DNA from: Eubacterium sp. AM49-13BH
GTDB lineage: Bacteria; Bacillota; Clostridia; Lachnospirales; Lachnospiraceae
NCBI RefSeq assembly: GCF_003464165.1
Contig: NZ_QSEK01000026.1
Coordinates: 1-37,138 of the forward strand
Direction: 5' to 3'
DNA length: 37,138 nucleotides
The first letter of the stretch is position 1. Every line of letters begins with the position of its first letter. The notes beneath the pieces were generated by a model that ran no database searches, had not been told where the DNA came from, and saw nothing but the letters and a program-made list of their open reading frames with translations. Shown piece by piece: positions 37,090 through 37,138 of this stretch. A program made the translations under genes and the position numbers.

Positions 37090-37132
37090 TAAATTATTTT
37101 AATAAATAAATAAATTATTTTAATAAATAAAT
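37090..37132. repeat. 21-bp AT-rich tandem repeat at the right edge
   Basis: Two full copies of a 21-bp unit containing AATTATTTTAATAAATAA (37090-37110 and 37111-37131), made only of A and T. A similar string, TTATTTTAATAAATAA, occurs before the AraC-type gene near 20087-20102. It may be simple AT-rich promoter-distal DNA. Confidence 0.6.
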
Positions 37133-37138
37133 TATGTG

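Noticed and set aside
1..37138. CRISPR arrays, insertion sequences, prophage genes, tRNA or rRNA genes
   Set aside because: I looked for regular spaced repeats, transposase or integrase motifs and tRNA-like ends by eye on both strands and saw none; a tRNAscan or ISfinder run could confirm this.

Overview
The window looks like chromosomal core DNA of a low-GC, spore-forming, anaerobic Firmicute, most likely a member of the Lachnospiraceae (Clostridia). The reasons are the spoIIGA-sigE pair, a SpoVAF/GerA-type spore protein, a large pyruvate:ferredoxin oxidoreductase, the C5 (glutamyl-tRNA) tetrapyrrole route, AT-rich intergenic DNA and strong AGGAGG ribosome binding sites. The genus is not certain; protein style suggests a Lachnospira/Eubacterium eligens-like relative. 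Every gene except one AraC-type regulator (20122-20907) lies on the minus strand, so the biological reading order runs from the right end to the left.

Right third (37.1 to 26.5 kb): a reduced division and cell-wall (dcw) cluster, mraZ-rsmH-ftsL-PBP-PBP(spoVD-like)-murD-ftsW/spoVE-ftsQ-ftsZ. It starts with a recognisable promoter and a four-unit MraZ operator and ends in a strong terminator after ftsZ. murE, murF, mraY and murG are absent from it. Next comes spoIIGA-sigE (mother-cell sigma E and its processing protease), behind a promoter with a 21-bp spacer and Spo0A-like boxes. A membrane-anchored amidase-like protein follows that has lost most of its zinc-site residues, then lepA and hemW.

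Middle (21 to 12.7 kb): a lone plus-strand AraC regulator faces a divergent ammonium transporter fused in one polypeptide to a PII signalling domain. The transporter's leader carries an intrinsic terminator (putative attenuator). Then come pyruvate:ferredoxin oxidoreductase with its own terminator, a small membrane-anchored protein of unknown function and a multi-pass Pr6Pr/FAR-17a-like membrane protein.

Left third (12.7 to 0 kb): an ABC exporter, then hemB-hemL-hemA-hemC-hemD (glutamyl-tRNA to uroporphyrinogen III, feeding siroheme, cobalamin or heme). Next are cysK behind a palindrome-rich promoter, a SpoVAF-like germination protein, a HipB/HipA toxin-antitoxin pair and a DMT-family exporter.

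Four genes (DMT exporter, hipA, hemC, ABC exporter) are each broken by what looks like one missing base, three of them clearly at short homopolymers. Because hemC and the exporter are otherwise perfectly conserved on both sides of the break, I read these mainly as sequence errors, although true mutation cannot be excluded. No tRNA, rRNA, CRISPR array, insertion sequence or prophage gene was seen, and no gene-free stretch exceeds about 300 bases. The most unusual items are the pseudo-amidase beside sigE, the Amt-PII fusion with its leader terminator, the MraZ box array and the spoIIG-type promoter.
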